From: an uncultured Collinsella sp.
GTDB lineage: Bacteria; Actinomycetota; Coriobacteriia; Coriobacteriales; Coriobacteriaceae
Assembly (NCBI GenBank): GCA_900757205.1
Contig: CAAENA010000075.1
Span: 1 to 6,994, forward strand
Direction: 5' to 3'
DNA: 6,994 nucleotides
The position numbers and the translations under genes are program-made. Position 1 is the stretch's first letter. Every line of letters begins with the position of its first letter. Below, piece by piece: positions 1 to 5,597 of the stretch. The notes under the pieces are model-generated. The model had not been told where the DNA came from. It saw only the letters and a program-made list of their open reading frames with translations, and made no database searches.

Positions 1-26
1 CGAGCGGGCCCCTTCATAGATTATGG

Positions 27-63
27 AATAAAAGGGCGCCGCGGATGGAGTTCCGCGGCGCCC
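27..63 (-). terminator. Intrinsic terminator of ndk
   Basis: A perfect 12-bp GC-rich stem (34-45 with 52-63) closes a 6-nt loop (TGGAGT). On the minus strand it is followed directly by TTTTATT at 33-27, the classic layout of a Rho-independent terminator. It begins about 40 nt past the ndk stop codon. There is no T-run on the plus-strand side, so it works for leftward transcription only. It implies that ndk ends its transcription unit here. Confidence 0.9.
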
Positions 64-101
64 AAGCCACACGCTAACAGCTTTAAGGAGTCAAAGCTGG
101 T

Positions 102-506
102 TTAGCCAAAGAAGCGCTTGATCTCGATCTCGGCGTTCTCCAGGCAGTCGGAACCGTGGATCACGTTGGCGTTGACATCGACGGCAAAGTCGCCGCGGAT
201 GGTACCAGGAGCAGCGTCAAGCGGATTAGTAGCGCCCATGAGGGTGCGCATCTTAGCAACAGCGGAGAGACCGGAAACAACCATCTTGACGACCGGACCG
301 CTCGTCATAAAGTCGCAGAGACCGCCAAAGAAGGGCTTGTCGGCCAGATGGGCGTAGTGCTCCTCGACGGTAGCGCGCTCGAGCGTGGTCATCTCCATGC
401 GCTCGATGACAAGGCCGCTGCGCTCAATGCGAGCAACAATCTCGCCGATTTTGCGATCGCGCACCGCGTCGGGCTTAATCATGATGAAGGTCTTCTCGAT
501 AGCCAT
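102..506 (-). CDS. ndk: Nucleoside diphosphate kinase
   Basis: Cytoplasmic enzyme that transfers the gamma phosphate of ATP to other (d)NDPs through a phosphohistidine intermediate, balancing the NTP and dNTP pools. The 134-residue product has the usual family length. Seen in the sequence: the N-terminal strand with Lys11 (FIMIKPDAV), the GATNP..AAPGTIRGDFA nucleotide-binding block at residues 91-108, and the active-site NVIHGSD with catalytic His117. The residue after HGSD is Cys, where Ser is common in the family. The frame stays open 14 codons further upstream, but the ATG at 506 is chosen because it gives the canonical MAIEKTF start and has GAAAGG about 7 nt upstream. It is transcribed alone: an argH terminator lies upstream and its own terminator lies downstream. 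Identification is secure. Confidence 0.97.
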   Translation of the reverse strand: MAIEKTFIMIKPDAVRDRKIGEIVARIERSGLVIERMEMTTLERATVEEHYAHLADKPFFGGLCDFMTSGPVVKMVVSGLSAVAKMRTLMGATNPLDAAPGTIRGDFAVDVNANVIHGSDCLENAEIEIKRFFG

Positions 507-569
507 AAGGTAGCCTTTCAAGTAGGTTCGCGCGTGCCCAAGTCCCATTCCGGCACCCGCCTGGACTGC

Positions 570-598
570 ATCGTAACAGAGTTTTAGCTGCAGTTAAA
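570..598 (-). promoter_or_regulatory. Candidate proximal promoter of ndk
   Basis: On the minus strand, TGTTACGAT (extended -10 form, hexamer TACGAT at 575-570) lies 17 bp after a weak -35 element TTTAAC (598-593). Transcription would start about 57 nt before the ndk ATG. The -10 matches the consensus at 4 of 6 positions plus the TGn extension. This is based on pattern matching only. Confidence 0.4.
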
Positions 599-670
599 CA
601 AAAAGCTGTTTATTGAAACGCAACAATTAATTAAAGCGCTCCATATGTGTCACTTCTGTTTCGAAGCCCG

Positions 671-698
671 ATTAGAGTACCATCCGACCGCCCATCAA
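671..698 (-). promoter_or_regulatory. Candidate distal promoter of ndk
   Basis: On the minus strand, TTGATG (698-693) and TCTAAT (676-671) are separated by 16 bp, matching the consensus at 4 of 6 and 5 of 6 positions. This is a better sigma-70-type match than the proximal candidate. Use of it would give ndk a leader of roughly 150-160 nt. The 7-bp inverted repeat CCGACCG/CGGTCGG (684-690 and 718-724) overlaps it and could be an operator or chance. Confidence 0.4.
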
Positions 699-802
699 CC
701 GCATCGAACAGAGCAGACGGTCGGTTGCCACCCGCGAACGTACCCCCTTCACAACCTGCCCAAAGGTCCTACAGAAGTTCTCGACAAGCCCCTCCCCCAT
801 AG

Positions 803-840
803 CAACAAAATACGGACGCCCACATCAGCAGACGCCCGTA
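803..840 (-). terminator. Probable intrinsic terminator of argH
   Basis: On the minus strand, TACGGGCGTC pairs with GGCGTCCGTA (840-831 with 820-811) to give a 10-bp stem that includes two G-U pairs and a 10-nt loop. It is followed by TTTTGTTG (810-803). It starts about 50 nt after the argH stop codon. The stem is weaker than those after ndk and argG, but position and orientation fit argH. Confidence 0.65.
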
Positions 841-891
841 AAGCAAAAAACGATTCCTCAATAAATGGCAAAAACGGCTTCGGCCAAACCC

Positions 892-2322
892 TTACTTTAT
901 CCCGTGGCCCATCTCGACGACCTTGGTCAGCGACCCAAACACGCCTTCATCGGCAACAAGCTTTGCCTCGGCACGTTGCAGCTGTACGGCAACGGCGGCA
1001 GGGGCGGTGCCGCCCTCGGTCGTGCGCGCGGCGACAATCGACGGGATGTCGAGCGCCTCGGTAATATCGCGCTCAAAGAGCGGGCTTGCCTCCTGGAACA
1101 CCTCAAACGGCAGGTCCTCAAGATTGCAGCCGCGCTTCTCGCACATCAGGACCAGATGGCCCACCACGGCGTGCGCCTCGCGGAACGGCAGACCGCGCTT
1201 AGCCAGGTAGTCGGCAACGTCGGTGGCGGCAAGGTGACCCACGCCGCACTCGCGCGCCATGGTATCCTCGTTGACGGTCCAGGTCGATATCATGCCGGCC
1301 ATAACCGACAGGCACTGCATGAGCGTATGGGCGGTATCGAGCGCGCCCTCCTTGTCCTCCTGCAGGTCCTTGTTATAGGCAAGCGGCAGTCCTTTCATGA
1401 TCACGAGCAGCTGCACCAGGTTGCCATAGACTCGACCGCTCTTGCCGCGGATAAGCTCGGCAAAGTCGGGGTTTTTCTTCTGCGGCATGATGGACGAGCC
1501 GGTGGAGTACGAGTCGGAAAGCGTGATGAAACCGAACTCGGAGCTCGACCACAGCACGATCTCCTCGGAAAGACGCGACAGGTGCATGGCCATGACGGAG
1601 CCGGCGTAATGCAGATCGAGTAGGAAATCACGGTCGGAAACCGCATCGAGCGAGTTGGGGATCACGCCCGCAAAGCCAAGCTCGGCAGCCGTCATCTGGC
1701 GATCGAGCGGATAGCTCGTACCGGCAAGCGCGGCAGCACCCAGCGGGCAGTTGTCGGCAGCATCAAAAGCGGCCTTCAGACGCGTAAAGTCGCGCGCGAA
1801 CATCCAGGAATACGCCAGCAGATGATGCGAGAGCAGCACGGGCTGAGCATGCTGCATGTGCGTATAGCCCGGCAGAATCACCTTGTCGTACTTCTTAGCC
1901 GCATCCACCAGCACATGGCGCAGCTCAAGATTGGCCTCCATGAGCTCCTTGGCAAGCGCCTTGACGCCCAGTCGCGTGTCGGTCGCCACCTGGTCGTTGC
2001 GCGAACGCCCGGTATGCAAGCGCTTACCGGCCTCGCCGATGCGGCGCGTCAGCTCGCTCTCGATGGACATATGAATGTCCTCGTCGTTGATATCGAAGGT
2101 AAAGTTGCCGGCATCGATATCCTGCTCGATTCCGGTCAGGCCCTCGGCAATCGCCCGCTCGTCCTCGACACTGATGATGCCCTGGGCGGCCAGCATCTTG
2201 GCATGCGCCTTAGAGCCGGCGATATCCTGCTTGTAGAGATGCTTGTCGACCGGCAACGACGCGCCAAACTCCTGCGTGACCTCGGCCACGCCCGCCTCAA
2301 AACGACCGCCCCAAAGAGCCAT
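892..2322 (-). CDS. argH: Argininosuccinate lyase
   Basis: Cytoplasmic homotetrameric enzyme of the fumarase/aspartase superfamily. It splits argininosuccinate into arginine and fumarate, the last step of arginine synthesis. The 476-residue product has normal length for the family. Seen: the N-terminal ALWGGRF typical of ArgH, substrate-binding TGRSRNDQVATD (about residues 104-115), GYTHMQHAQP with the conserved His at about 155, and the superfamily signature GSSIMPQKKNP (about residues 275-285) containing the catalytic Ser on its flexible loop. The frame extends 25 codons upstream, but the ATG at 2322 gives the standard N-terminus and is preceded by GAGGAAAGGGGA. It follows a 56-codon small gene and argG on the same strand. 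A strong terminator separates argG from these two, so argH probably depends on read-through or on a promoter between about 2330 and 2660. Confidence 0.97.
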   Translation of the reverse strand: MALWGGRFEAGVAEVTQEFGASLPVDKHLYKQDIAGSKAHAKMLAAQGIISVEDERAIAEGLTGIEQDIDAGNFTFDINDEDIHMSIESELTRRIGEAGKRLHTGRSRNDQVATDTRLGVKALAKELMEANLELRHVLVDAAKKYDKVILPGYTHMQHAQPVLLSHHLLAYSWMFARDFTRLKAAFDAADNCPLGAAALAGTSYPLDRQMTAAELGFAGVIPNSLDAVSDRDFLLDLHYAGSVMAMHLSRLSEEIVLWSSSEFGFITLSDSYSTGSSIMPQKKNPDFAELIRGKSGRVYGNLVQLLVIMKGLPLAYNKDLQEDKEGALDTAHTLMQCLSVMAGMISTWTVNEDTMARECGVGHLAATDVADYLAKRGLPFREAHAVVGHLVLMCEKRGCNLEDLPFEVFQEASPLFERDITEALDIPSIVAARTTEGGTAPAAVAVQLQRAEAKLVADEGVFGSLTKVVEMGHGIK

Positions 2323-2355
2323 GGAACCGTCCCCTTTCCTCAAATACCAAACCAA

Positions 2356-2375
2356 GCGCCCAATGCAATGCGCCC
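2356..2375. promoter_or_regulatory. Imperfect palindrome upstream of argH
   Basis: GCGCCCAATGCAATGCGCCC is symmetrical at 7 of 10 base pairs around a TGCA core and lies 34-53 bp before the argH ATG. A second small palindrome, TCGCT-AA-AGCGA, sits next to it at 2378-2389. The TTGCA core is shared with the palindrome in the argG promoter, so a common arginine-responsive regulator such as ArgR is possible. Neither site matches the E. coli ARG box (TGAATwwwwATTCA). Low confidence. Confidence 0.25.
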
Positions 2376-2415
2376 TGTCGCTAAAGCGATTTATCAACTG
2401 CTAGTTTTGCACATC

Positions 2416-2432
2416 CCCCGCCGCACGCGGGG
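2416..2432. other. Short GC-rich hairpin between the small gene and argH
   Basis: CCCCGC and GCGGGG form a perfect 6-bp stem with a 5-nt loop, 9 nt past the stop of the small gene. Neither strand has a T-run after it, so it is not an ordinary intrinsic terminator. It could act as an mRNA processing, pausing or stability element within a small gene-argH transcript. Confidence 0.35.
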
Positions 2433-2440
2433 CCATGTAG

Positions 2441-2611
2441 CTAATTTGCAAAGAAGTGACGCACCATGCACTTGGCGCCCAACGTCTCCCTCCGGATGTT
2501 GCCCTGCGAACCATCGATCCAGGCCTTCAGGCTCATAGGGACGTCCTCGACCTTTGCAGCATCAAACTCGGGCGCGAGGGCAAGTAAGGCATGCGCGATA
2601 GCACTGAACAT
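2441..2611 (-). CDS. Unrecognised 56-residue protein between argG and argH
   Basis: I do not recognise this product. Reasons to call it real: AGGAG lies 8 nt before the ATG, the best ribosome binding site in the window. About 40 of 56 codons end in G or C, as in the neighbouring genes. The frame sits neatly between the argG terminator and argH. The protein begins MFSAIAHALLALAPEFD (an amphipathic or mildly hydrophobic N-terminus), has an acidic middle (KVEDVP), then a basic C-terminal half with IDGSQGNIRRE and a single Cys at 49, ending RHFFAN. There is no clear signal peptide, long membrane span or metal-binding cluster. It is unlikely to be an arginine leader peptide, because its arginines (40, 41, 51) are few and mostly separate. 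It could be a conserved small protein carried with argH. Confidence 0.6.
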   Translation of the reverse strand: MFSAIAHALLALAPEFDAAKVEDVPMSLKAWIDGSQGNIRRETLGAKCMVRHFFAN

Positions 2612-2626
2612 AATGGATACTCCTCA

Positions 2627-2657
2627 TATATATAGGCGCAGAGCCGCCAAATTGATA
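2627..2657 (-). promoter_or_regulatory. Weak candidate promoter for the small gene and argH
   Basis: A TATATATA run (2634-2627 on the minus strand) could serve as a -10 element just before the ribosome binding site of the small gene. The matching -35 position (TATCAA, 2657-2652) is poor and overlaps the argG terminator tail. The AT-run is the only clear promoter-like feature between the terminator and the small gene. Start-site data are lacking. Confidence 0.25.
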
Positions 2658-2691
2658 GAAAGAGCCCCGCCGGACAACCCCGGCGGGGCTC
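2655..2691 (-). terminator. Intrinsic terminator between argG and argH
   Basis: A perfect 12-bp stem, GAGCCCCGCCGG paired with CCGGCGGGGCTC (2662-2673 with 2680-2691), has a 6-nt loop. On the minus strand it is followed by TTTCTATC (2661-2654). It lies about 150 nt after the argG stop and 44 nt before the small gene's start codon. A 5-bp hairpin (GCCGC/GCGGC, 2699-2712) precedes it. It should end most argG transcripts and uncouple argG from argH, unless it is regulated. Confidence 0.88.
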
Positions 2692-2766
2692 GGACTCAGC
2701 CGCAGACGCGGCATCATATATGCGGGCGGAACGTAGGGGCCACCGATGTTAAGAAGTGTCAGCAAG

Positions 2767-2802
2767 CATAACGAAAGGTAGGGACCCCGTGCGCCCGTTA
2801 TG
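2767..2802. repeat. Inverted repeat in the argG 3' region
   Basis: CATAACG (2767-2773) and CGTTATG (2796-2802) form a 7-bp inverted repeat around a 22-nt centre containing GGGACCCC. It lies between the argG stop codon and its terminator. It may simply structure the long argG 3' untranslated region; see the finding on attenuation. Confidence 0.35.
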
Positions 2803-2844
2803 TATCACGCGGATGGGCCGCGCGGATACCAAGGGAAGGAGGCG

Positions 2845-4071
2845 CTAGGCCTGGGCGGCAGCAGAGCTGGGGCCCTGAACCTTTGCCCACGTCTTGAGCG
2901 ACAGAGTATCGATCTCGATAAAGCCGGCGCTGGCCTTCTCGTCAAACGTGGTGTCGCGGTCGTAGGTAGCCAGACCGTAGTCGTACAGGCTGAAGGGGCT
3001 CTTGCGGCCGACGACATGGCAGTTGCCCTTAAAGAACTTCAGACGGACGGTGCCGGTCACGAACTTCTGGGTGTCGGCCATAAAAGCGTCGAGCGCGTTT
3101 TTGAGCGGGCTATACCACTGGCCGTTGTACACGGCGGTAGCCCAATCCTGCTCGAGCTTGATCTTGGTCTTGAGCAGGTCGCCCTCGACGCAAATGTCCT
3201 CGAGCGCCTTGTGGGCGGTGATAAGCGTCAGGGCACCGGGAACCTCGTAGCACTCGCGGCTCTTGAGACCCACCAGACGGTCCTCGACCAGGTCGAGACG
3301 GCCAAAGCCGTTGTCGCCGGAGATCTTGTTGAGGGCGATGACGATTTCGGAGAGTTTCATCTTCTTGCCGTCGACGGCGACGGGCTTGCCGGCCTCAAAC
3401 TCAATCTCGGTATAGGTCGGGGTGTCAGGCGTTTCCTCGGGGTTCTTGGTCATAACCCAGGCGTCGTCGAGCGGCTCGTTCCAGGGATCCTCCAGGTGGC
3501 CGCACTCGATGGCGCGGCCCCACAGGTTGTCGTCGATGGAATAGGGGTTGTCGTTGGCACCCTCGGGAACCGGCACGTTGTGGGCGTGGGCATAGGCGAC
3601 CTCGTCGGGACGGCACTTCAGGTCCCACTCGCGAACCGGGGCGATAACTTTGAGCTCGGGGTCGAGGGCCTTGACGGCAGCCTCGAAGCGGACCTGGTCG
3701 TTACCCTTGCCGGTGCAGCCGTGGGCGACGTAGGTCGCGCCAAACTCGTGGGCGACCTCGACAAGCTTCTTGGCGAGCAGCGGGCGGGAAAGAGCGGAGA
3801 GCAGCGGGTACTTATTCTCGTACATGGAGTTTGCGGCGATGGCCTTAGTCAGGAACTCATCGGAGAACTCGTCGCGCAGGTCGAGCACCTGGCAATCGAG
3901 AACGCCCAGGTCGAGCGCCTTCTGCTTTTTGGCATCCAGGCCGGTCTCCTCCTGGCCCACGTTGCCGCAGACGCAAACGACGTCGAGATTCTTCTCGTCC
4001 TGGAGCCACTTGACACATACGGATGTATCAAGACCACCGGAATATGCGAGAACGACTTTTTCCTTGCTCAT
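2845..4071 (-). CDS. argG: Argininosuccinate synthase
   Basis: Cytoplasmic enzyme that joins citrulline and aspartate using ATP, via citrullyl-AMP with release of PPi, to make argininosuccinate, the substrate of ArgH. The 408-residue product matches the short (about 400-residue) bacterial form. Seen: the N-type ATP pyrophosphatase P-loop AYSGGLDTS (residues 9-17), AHGCTGKGNDQVRFE (116-130), which binds ATP, aspartate and citrulline, and PYSIDDNLWGRAIECG (176-191). The frame continues 17 codons upstream, but the ATG at 4071 gives the canonical MSKEKVVLAYSGG start and has AAAGGA about 7 nt before it. It is the first gene of the leftward arginine block and is divergent from the HAD phosphatase. 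Its promoter region carries an 18-bp palindrome that could be an operator. Confidence 0.97.
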   Translation of the reverse strand: MSKEKVVLAYSGGLDTSVCVKWLQDEKNLDVVCVCGNVGQEETGLDAKKQKALDLGVLDCQVLDLRDEFSDEFLTKAIAANSMYENKYPLLSALSRPLLAKKLVEVAHEFGATYVAHGCTGKGNDQVRFEAAVKALDPELKVIAPVREWDLKCRPDEVAYAHAHNVPVPEGANDNPYSIDDNLWGRAIECGHLEDPWNEPLDDAWVMTKNPEETPDTPTYTEIEFEAGKPVAVDGKKMKLSEIVIALNKISGDNGFGRLDLVEDRLVGLKSRECYEVPGALTLITAHKALEDICVEGDLLKTKIKLEQDWATAVYNGQWYSPLKNALDAFMADTQKFVTGTVRLKFFKGNCHVVGRKSPFSLYDYGLATYDRDTTFDEKASAGFIEIDTLSLKTWAKVQGPSSAAAQA

Positions 4072-4099
4072 GGCTGTTTCCTTTCGCCCTTGGTAGCTA

Positions 4100-4127
4100 G
4101 TTAGAACATCGGTCAGTTGCAAGTCAC
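4100..4127 (-). promoter_or_regulatory. Candidate argG promoter
   Basis: On the minus strand, TGTTCTAAC (extended -10, hexamer TCTAAC at 4105-4100) follows GTGACT (4127-4122) with a 16-bp spacer. Each hexamer matches the consensus at 4 of 6 positions. Transcription would begin roughly 25 nt before the argG ATG. A stronger isolated -35-like TTGACC at 4138-4133 has no well-placed -10. Confidence 0.35.
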
Positions 4128-4128
4128 C
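4111..4128. promoter_or_regulatory. Palindromic operator candidate at the argG promoter
   Basis: GGTCAGTTGCAAGTCACC is symmetrical at 7 of 9 base pairs per half (GGTnAnTTGCAAnTnACC). It covers the -35 and spacer of the candidate argG promoter, where a bound repressor would block RNA polymerase. An arginine repressor is the natural suspect from context, but the sequence does not match the E. coli ARG box, so the regulator is inferred. Confidence 0.4.
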
Positions 4129-4537
4129 TTGAGGTCAAAAACCGTGCAATATCAGGTTATTCAGCAGAATGCATCACAGGCATGCCCTAGAAACATGCGG
4201 CTATGTCGTGCTTAAACCCAACGACCTCAAAATGACTCTGTTGAGGCATTGCGCCCCATACGGACAGAGACGATTGTTATCGTCGTCGGGAAATTGCGCG
4301 CTGGCGTCGGATGGCATTGTCTGCAGTGGTGATGATCTTTACGAACTGCATCTGCCTCTCCTTTCACGTATCGCCGAGCGCAATTCAAATATCGCAAACG
4401 GTACCTTTTCCTCGGTAAACGGCTCTTTTGCCGTCTCCGTTTTCGATGGTCGCTATATTACGCTAAAGTGCCTACAGCGCAAGCGACAAATTCAAATTTC
4501 TGAAAATTTTTTTCATTACTTTGTGAAGCGTGGTGCA
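4129..4537. other. Spacer between argG and the HAD gene, no confident gene
   Basis: About 410 bp with lower GC than the flanking genes, including a very AT-rich stretch near 4485-4525. A plus-strand frame of 135 codons (4169-4576) is open, but it lacks a ribosome binding site and its third positions are only moderately GC-rich. It also ends inside the direct repeats of the HAD promoter. Its middle (VNGSFAVSVFDGR, encoded around 4412-4450) faintly recalls the FA-x-x-x-D region of class II glutamine amidotransferases, which is too little to assign a function. A small inverted repeat ACGGC/GCCGT lies at 4419-4434. It may be a gene remnant or plain regulatory spacer. Confidence 0.4.
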
Positions 4538-4575
4538 AATACGCTCCGTTCCTGCGACAATACGCTCGGTTACTG
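4538..4575 (+). repeat. Two phased direct repeats upstream of the HAD gene
   Basis: AATACGCTCCGTTCCTG (4538-4554) and AATACGCTCGGTTACTG (4559-4575) match at 15 of 17 positions. They start exactly 21 bp apart, two turns of the helix, so a protein dimer or two tandem monomers could bind the same face. The second copy covers the place where a -35 element would be for the -10 at 4585. This is typical of an activator-dependent promoter. Confidence 0.55.
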
Positions 4576-4584
4576 ATTGATGGT

Positions 4585-4590
4585 TATAAC
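4585..4590 (+). promoter_or_regulatory. Candidate -10 element of the HAD gene
   Basis: TATAAC matches the -10 consensus at 5 of 6 positions and lies 36 bp before the ATG. No -35 consensus is found at the right distance; that position is inside the second direct repeat. The start site would be near 4597, leaving a leader of about 30 nt that contains GAAAGG. Confidence 0.45.
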
Positions 4591-4625
4591 GTCTGAAACA
4601 ATTTCGAAACGAAAGGCGCGCTTTT

Positions 4626-5453
4626 ATGCAAACTTACGAATCGGACACCAATATGGGAAGCATTAAGATTCTCGCCGTTGATATGGACAAGACGCTGCTG
4701 ACCGACGAGCGTGTGCTGCCCCAGGGTCTTGATGAGCGCCTGGACAAGCTCGCCGACGCCGGCATCGTATTCTGCCCCGCCAGCGGACGTCCCGCCCCCA
4801 AGCTCGAGGAGATGTTCGAGGGCATCAAGAACCGCCTCGCCTTTTGTCCCGACAACGGAGCGTGCGTGATCTATCGCGGCAGCTATATCTATAAGAGCAA
4901 TATTGACGTGGAGCTGTATCAGCAGGTCTTGAGCCGTGCCTCGGAGGATCCTCGCGCTGTCCCCGTCCTGTGCTGCTTCGACGAGTTCTACGTGCTTGCC
5001 CGCGACCATCAATACCACGACGAGATCAGCGTGTACTACAACACGATTAACTATGTCGATACCTTTGAGGGCCTCGACATCGAGTCCAACAAGATTTCGA
5101 TCTTCTTCCCCGCCTATGATGCCGAGCCCGCATTCCGCGAGACCTATAGCCCCGAGTTCTCGGACAAGCTCTACGTCACCAACGCCGGGCGCGAGTGGAT
5201 CGACTTTATGAACCTGGGCGTCGACAAGGGCGCCGGCGTCGCGCACCTGTGCGAGCACCTGGGCATCGATATTGCCGATGCTGCCGCCGTGGGCGACACC
5301 TACAACGACATCCCCATGCTGGAGCGCGTCGGTCACAGCTTTATCGTGGACAATGCCGAGGAGCACATGAACGCGCACGCCAAGTGGCGCATTCCGAGCA
5401 ACAACGACGGGGGCGTACTGACGCTCATCGACGCCATCTTGGCAGCTCGTTAG
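4626..5453 (+). CDS. Cof-type HAD-IIB family phosphatase
   Basis: Predicted cytoplasmic haloacid dehalogenase-superfamily hydrolase, probably a phosphatase for sugar phosphates, flavin phosphate or similar small metabolites; the substrate cannot be read from sequence. The 275-residue product has normal Cof/YidA length. All four HAD motifs are visible: motif I DMDKT (residues 19-23, nucleophile Asp19, acid/base Asp21), motif II in ASGR (Ser53), motif III Lys201 in GVDKGAGV, and motif IV GDTYND (223-228), which binds Mg2+. The region from about 80 to 190 between motifs II and III is the C2 cap that sets specificity. The ATG at 4626 has GAAAGG about 10 nt upstream. A second in-frame ATG at 4653 (MGSIKILAVD) would give a tidier N-terminus but has a weaker site. 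It is monocistronic, divergent from argG and convergent with polA. Its last codons form part of a long inverted repeat. Confidence 0.93.
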   Translation: MQTYESDTNMGSIKILAVDMDKTLLTDERVLPQGLDERLDKLADAGIVFCPASGRPAPKLEEMFEGIKNRLAFCPDNGACVIYRGSYIYKSNIDVELYQQVLSRASEDPRAVPVLCCFDEFYVLARDHQYHDEISVYYNTINYVDTFEGLDIESNKISIFFPAYDAEPAFRETYSPEFSDKLYVTNAGREWIDFMNLGVDKGAGVAHLCEHLGIDIADAAAVGDTYNDIPMLERVGHSFIVDNAEEHMNAHAKWRIPSNNDGGVLTLIDAILAAR

Positions 5454-5463
5454 CCGTCCCATC

Positions 5464-5509
5464 GGACCTGGCCGGGCGAGGCGGGTAAGTTTTTCGTTCG
5501 GTCAGGTCC
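5464..5509 (+). other. Long RNA hairpin just after the HAD stop codon
   Basis: Bases 5464-5481 can pair with 5492-5509 around a 10-nt loop. This gives 18 consecutive pairs, of which 5 are G-U. It starts 10 nt after the stop codon. All the wobble pairs are G-U when read as plus-strand RNA and would be A-C mismatches on the other strand, so the fold belongs to the HAD transcript. There is no T-run after it. It may protect the mRNA 3' end or compete with the long-range pairing described for the inverted repeat. Confidence 0.55.
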
Positions 5510-5511
5510 TG

Positions 5512-5548
5512 CGCAAGACGAAAGCCACATTAAGTGGCTTTCTTTGCG
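5512..5548 (+). terminator. Intrinsic terminator of the HAD gene
   Basis: GAAAGCCAC pairs with GTGGCTTTC (5520-5528 with 5534-5542) in a perfect 9-bp stem with an ATTAA loop, followed by TTT (5543-5545). An outer stem CGCAA/TTGCG (5512-5516 with 5544-5548) can extend it. Because the stem itself is A-rich on one side and T-rich on the other, it could also work weakly on the minus strand. It begins about 60 nt after the stop codon. Confidence 0.7.
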
Positions 5549-5597
5549 TGCGGAATCTACGAAAAGTTAACCCGTGCCGCCCGGCCAGGCCCTAGGT

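Larger units (their letters stand above)
507..891. other. Spacer between ndk and argH
   Basis: This 385-bp spacer holds the argH terminator on its right, two candidate leftward promoters for ndk, and an AT-rich stretch around 597-635. A plus-strand open frame starts at 645 but runs into the antisense of argH, has no ribosome binding site and shows no recognisable protein features, so I do not call a gene. Nothing else is supported here. Confidence 0.6.

Noticed and set aside
645..1064. Plus-strand frame across the argH terminator
   Set aside because: No ribosome binding site is present, the composition is biased to Arg, Pro and His, and it overlaps argH and its terminator in antisense.
2323..2397. 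Longer ArgH with 25 extra N-terminal residues
   Set aside because: The family starts at ALWGGRF, and a GGAAAGGGG site sits just before the ATG at 2322.
2416..2432. Hairpin after the small gene as an intrinsic terminator
   Set aside because: No T-run follows on either strand, and ending transcription there would cut argH off from upstream promoters.
2736..2752. T-box-like sequence GGTGGCCCC before the argG-argH terminator
   Set aside because: It resembles the T-box core GGTGGnACC only in part. No specifier stem or AG-bulge could be recognised, so a T-box is not claimed.
2562..2765. Minus-strand frame of 67 codons after argG
   Set aside because: It runs through the argG terminator hairpin and overlaps the better-supported small gene, without a convincing ribosome binding site.
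2800..4104. Plus-strand frame of 434 codons opposite argG
   Set aside because: It is the antisense shadow of a gene with full ArgG motifs. Long antisense frames are common in high-GC DNA, and this one has no recognisable domains.
4150..4175. Possible E. coli-type ARG box near ATTCAGCAGAAT
   Set aside because: The ATTC and GAAT halves are in the reverse arrangement to the ARG box (GAATnnnnATTC), and the site is too far from the argG promoter.
4584..5462. Minus-strand frame of 292 codons opposite the HAD gene
   Set aside because: The plus strand carries all four HAD motifs with a ribosome binding site. The opposite frame is rich in Val, Ala, Gly and Leu, as expected for an antisense frame.
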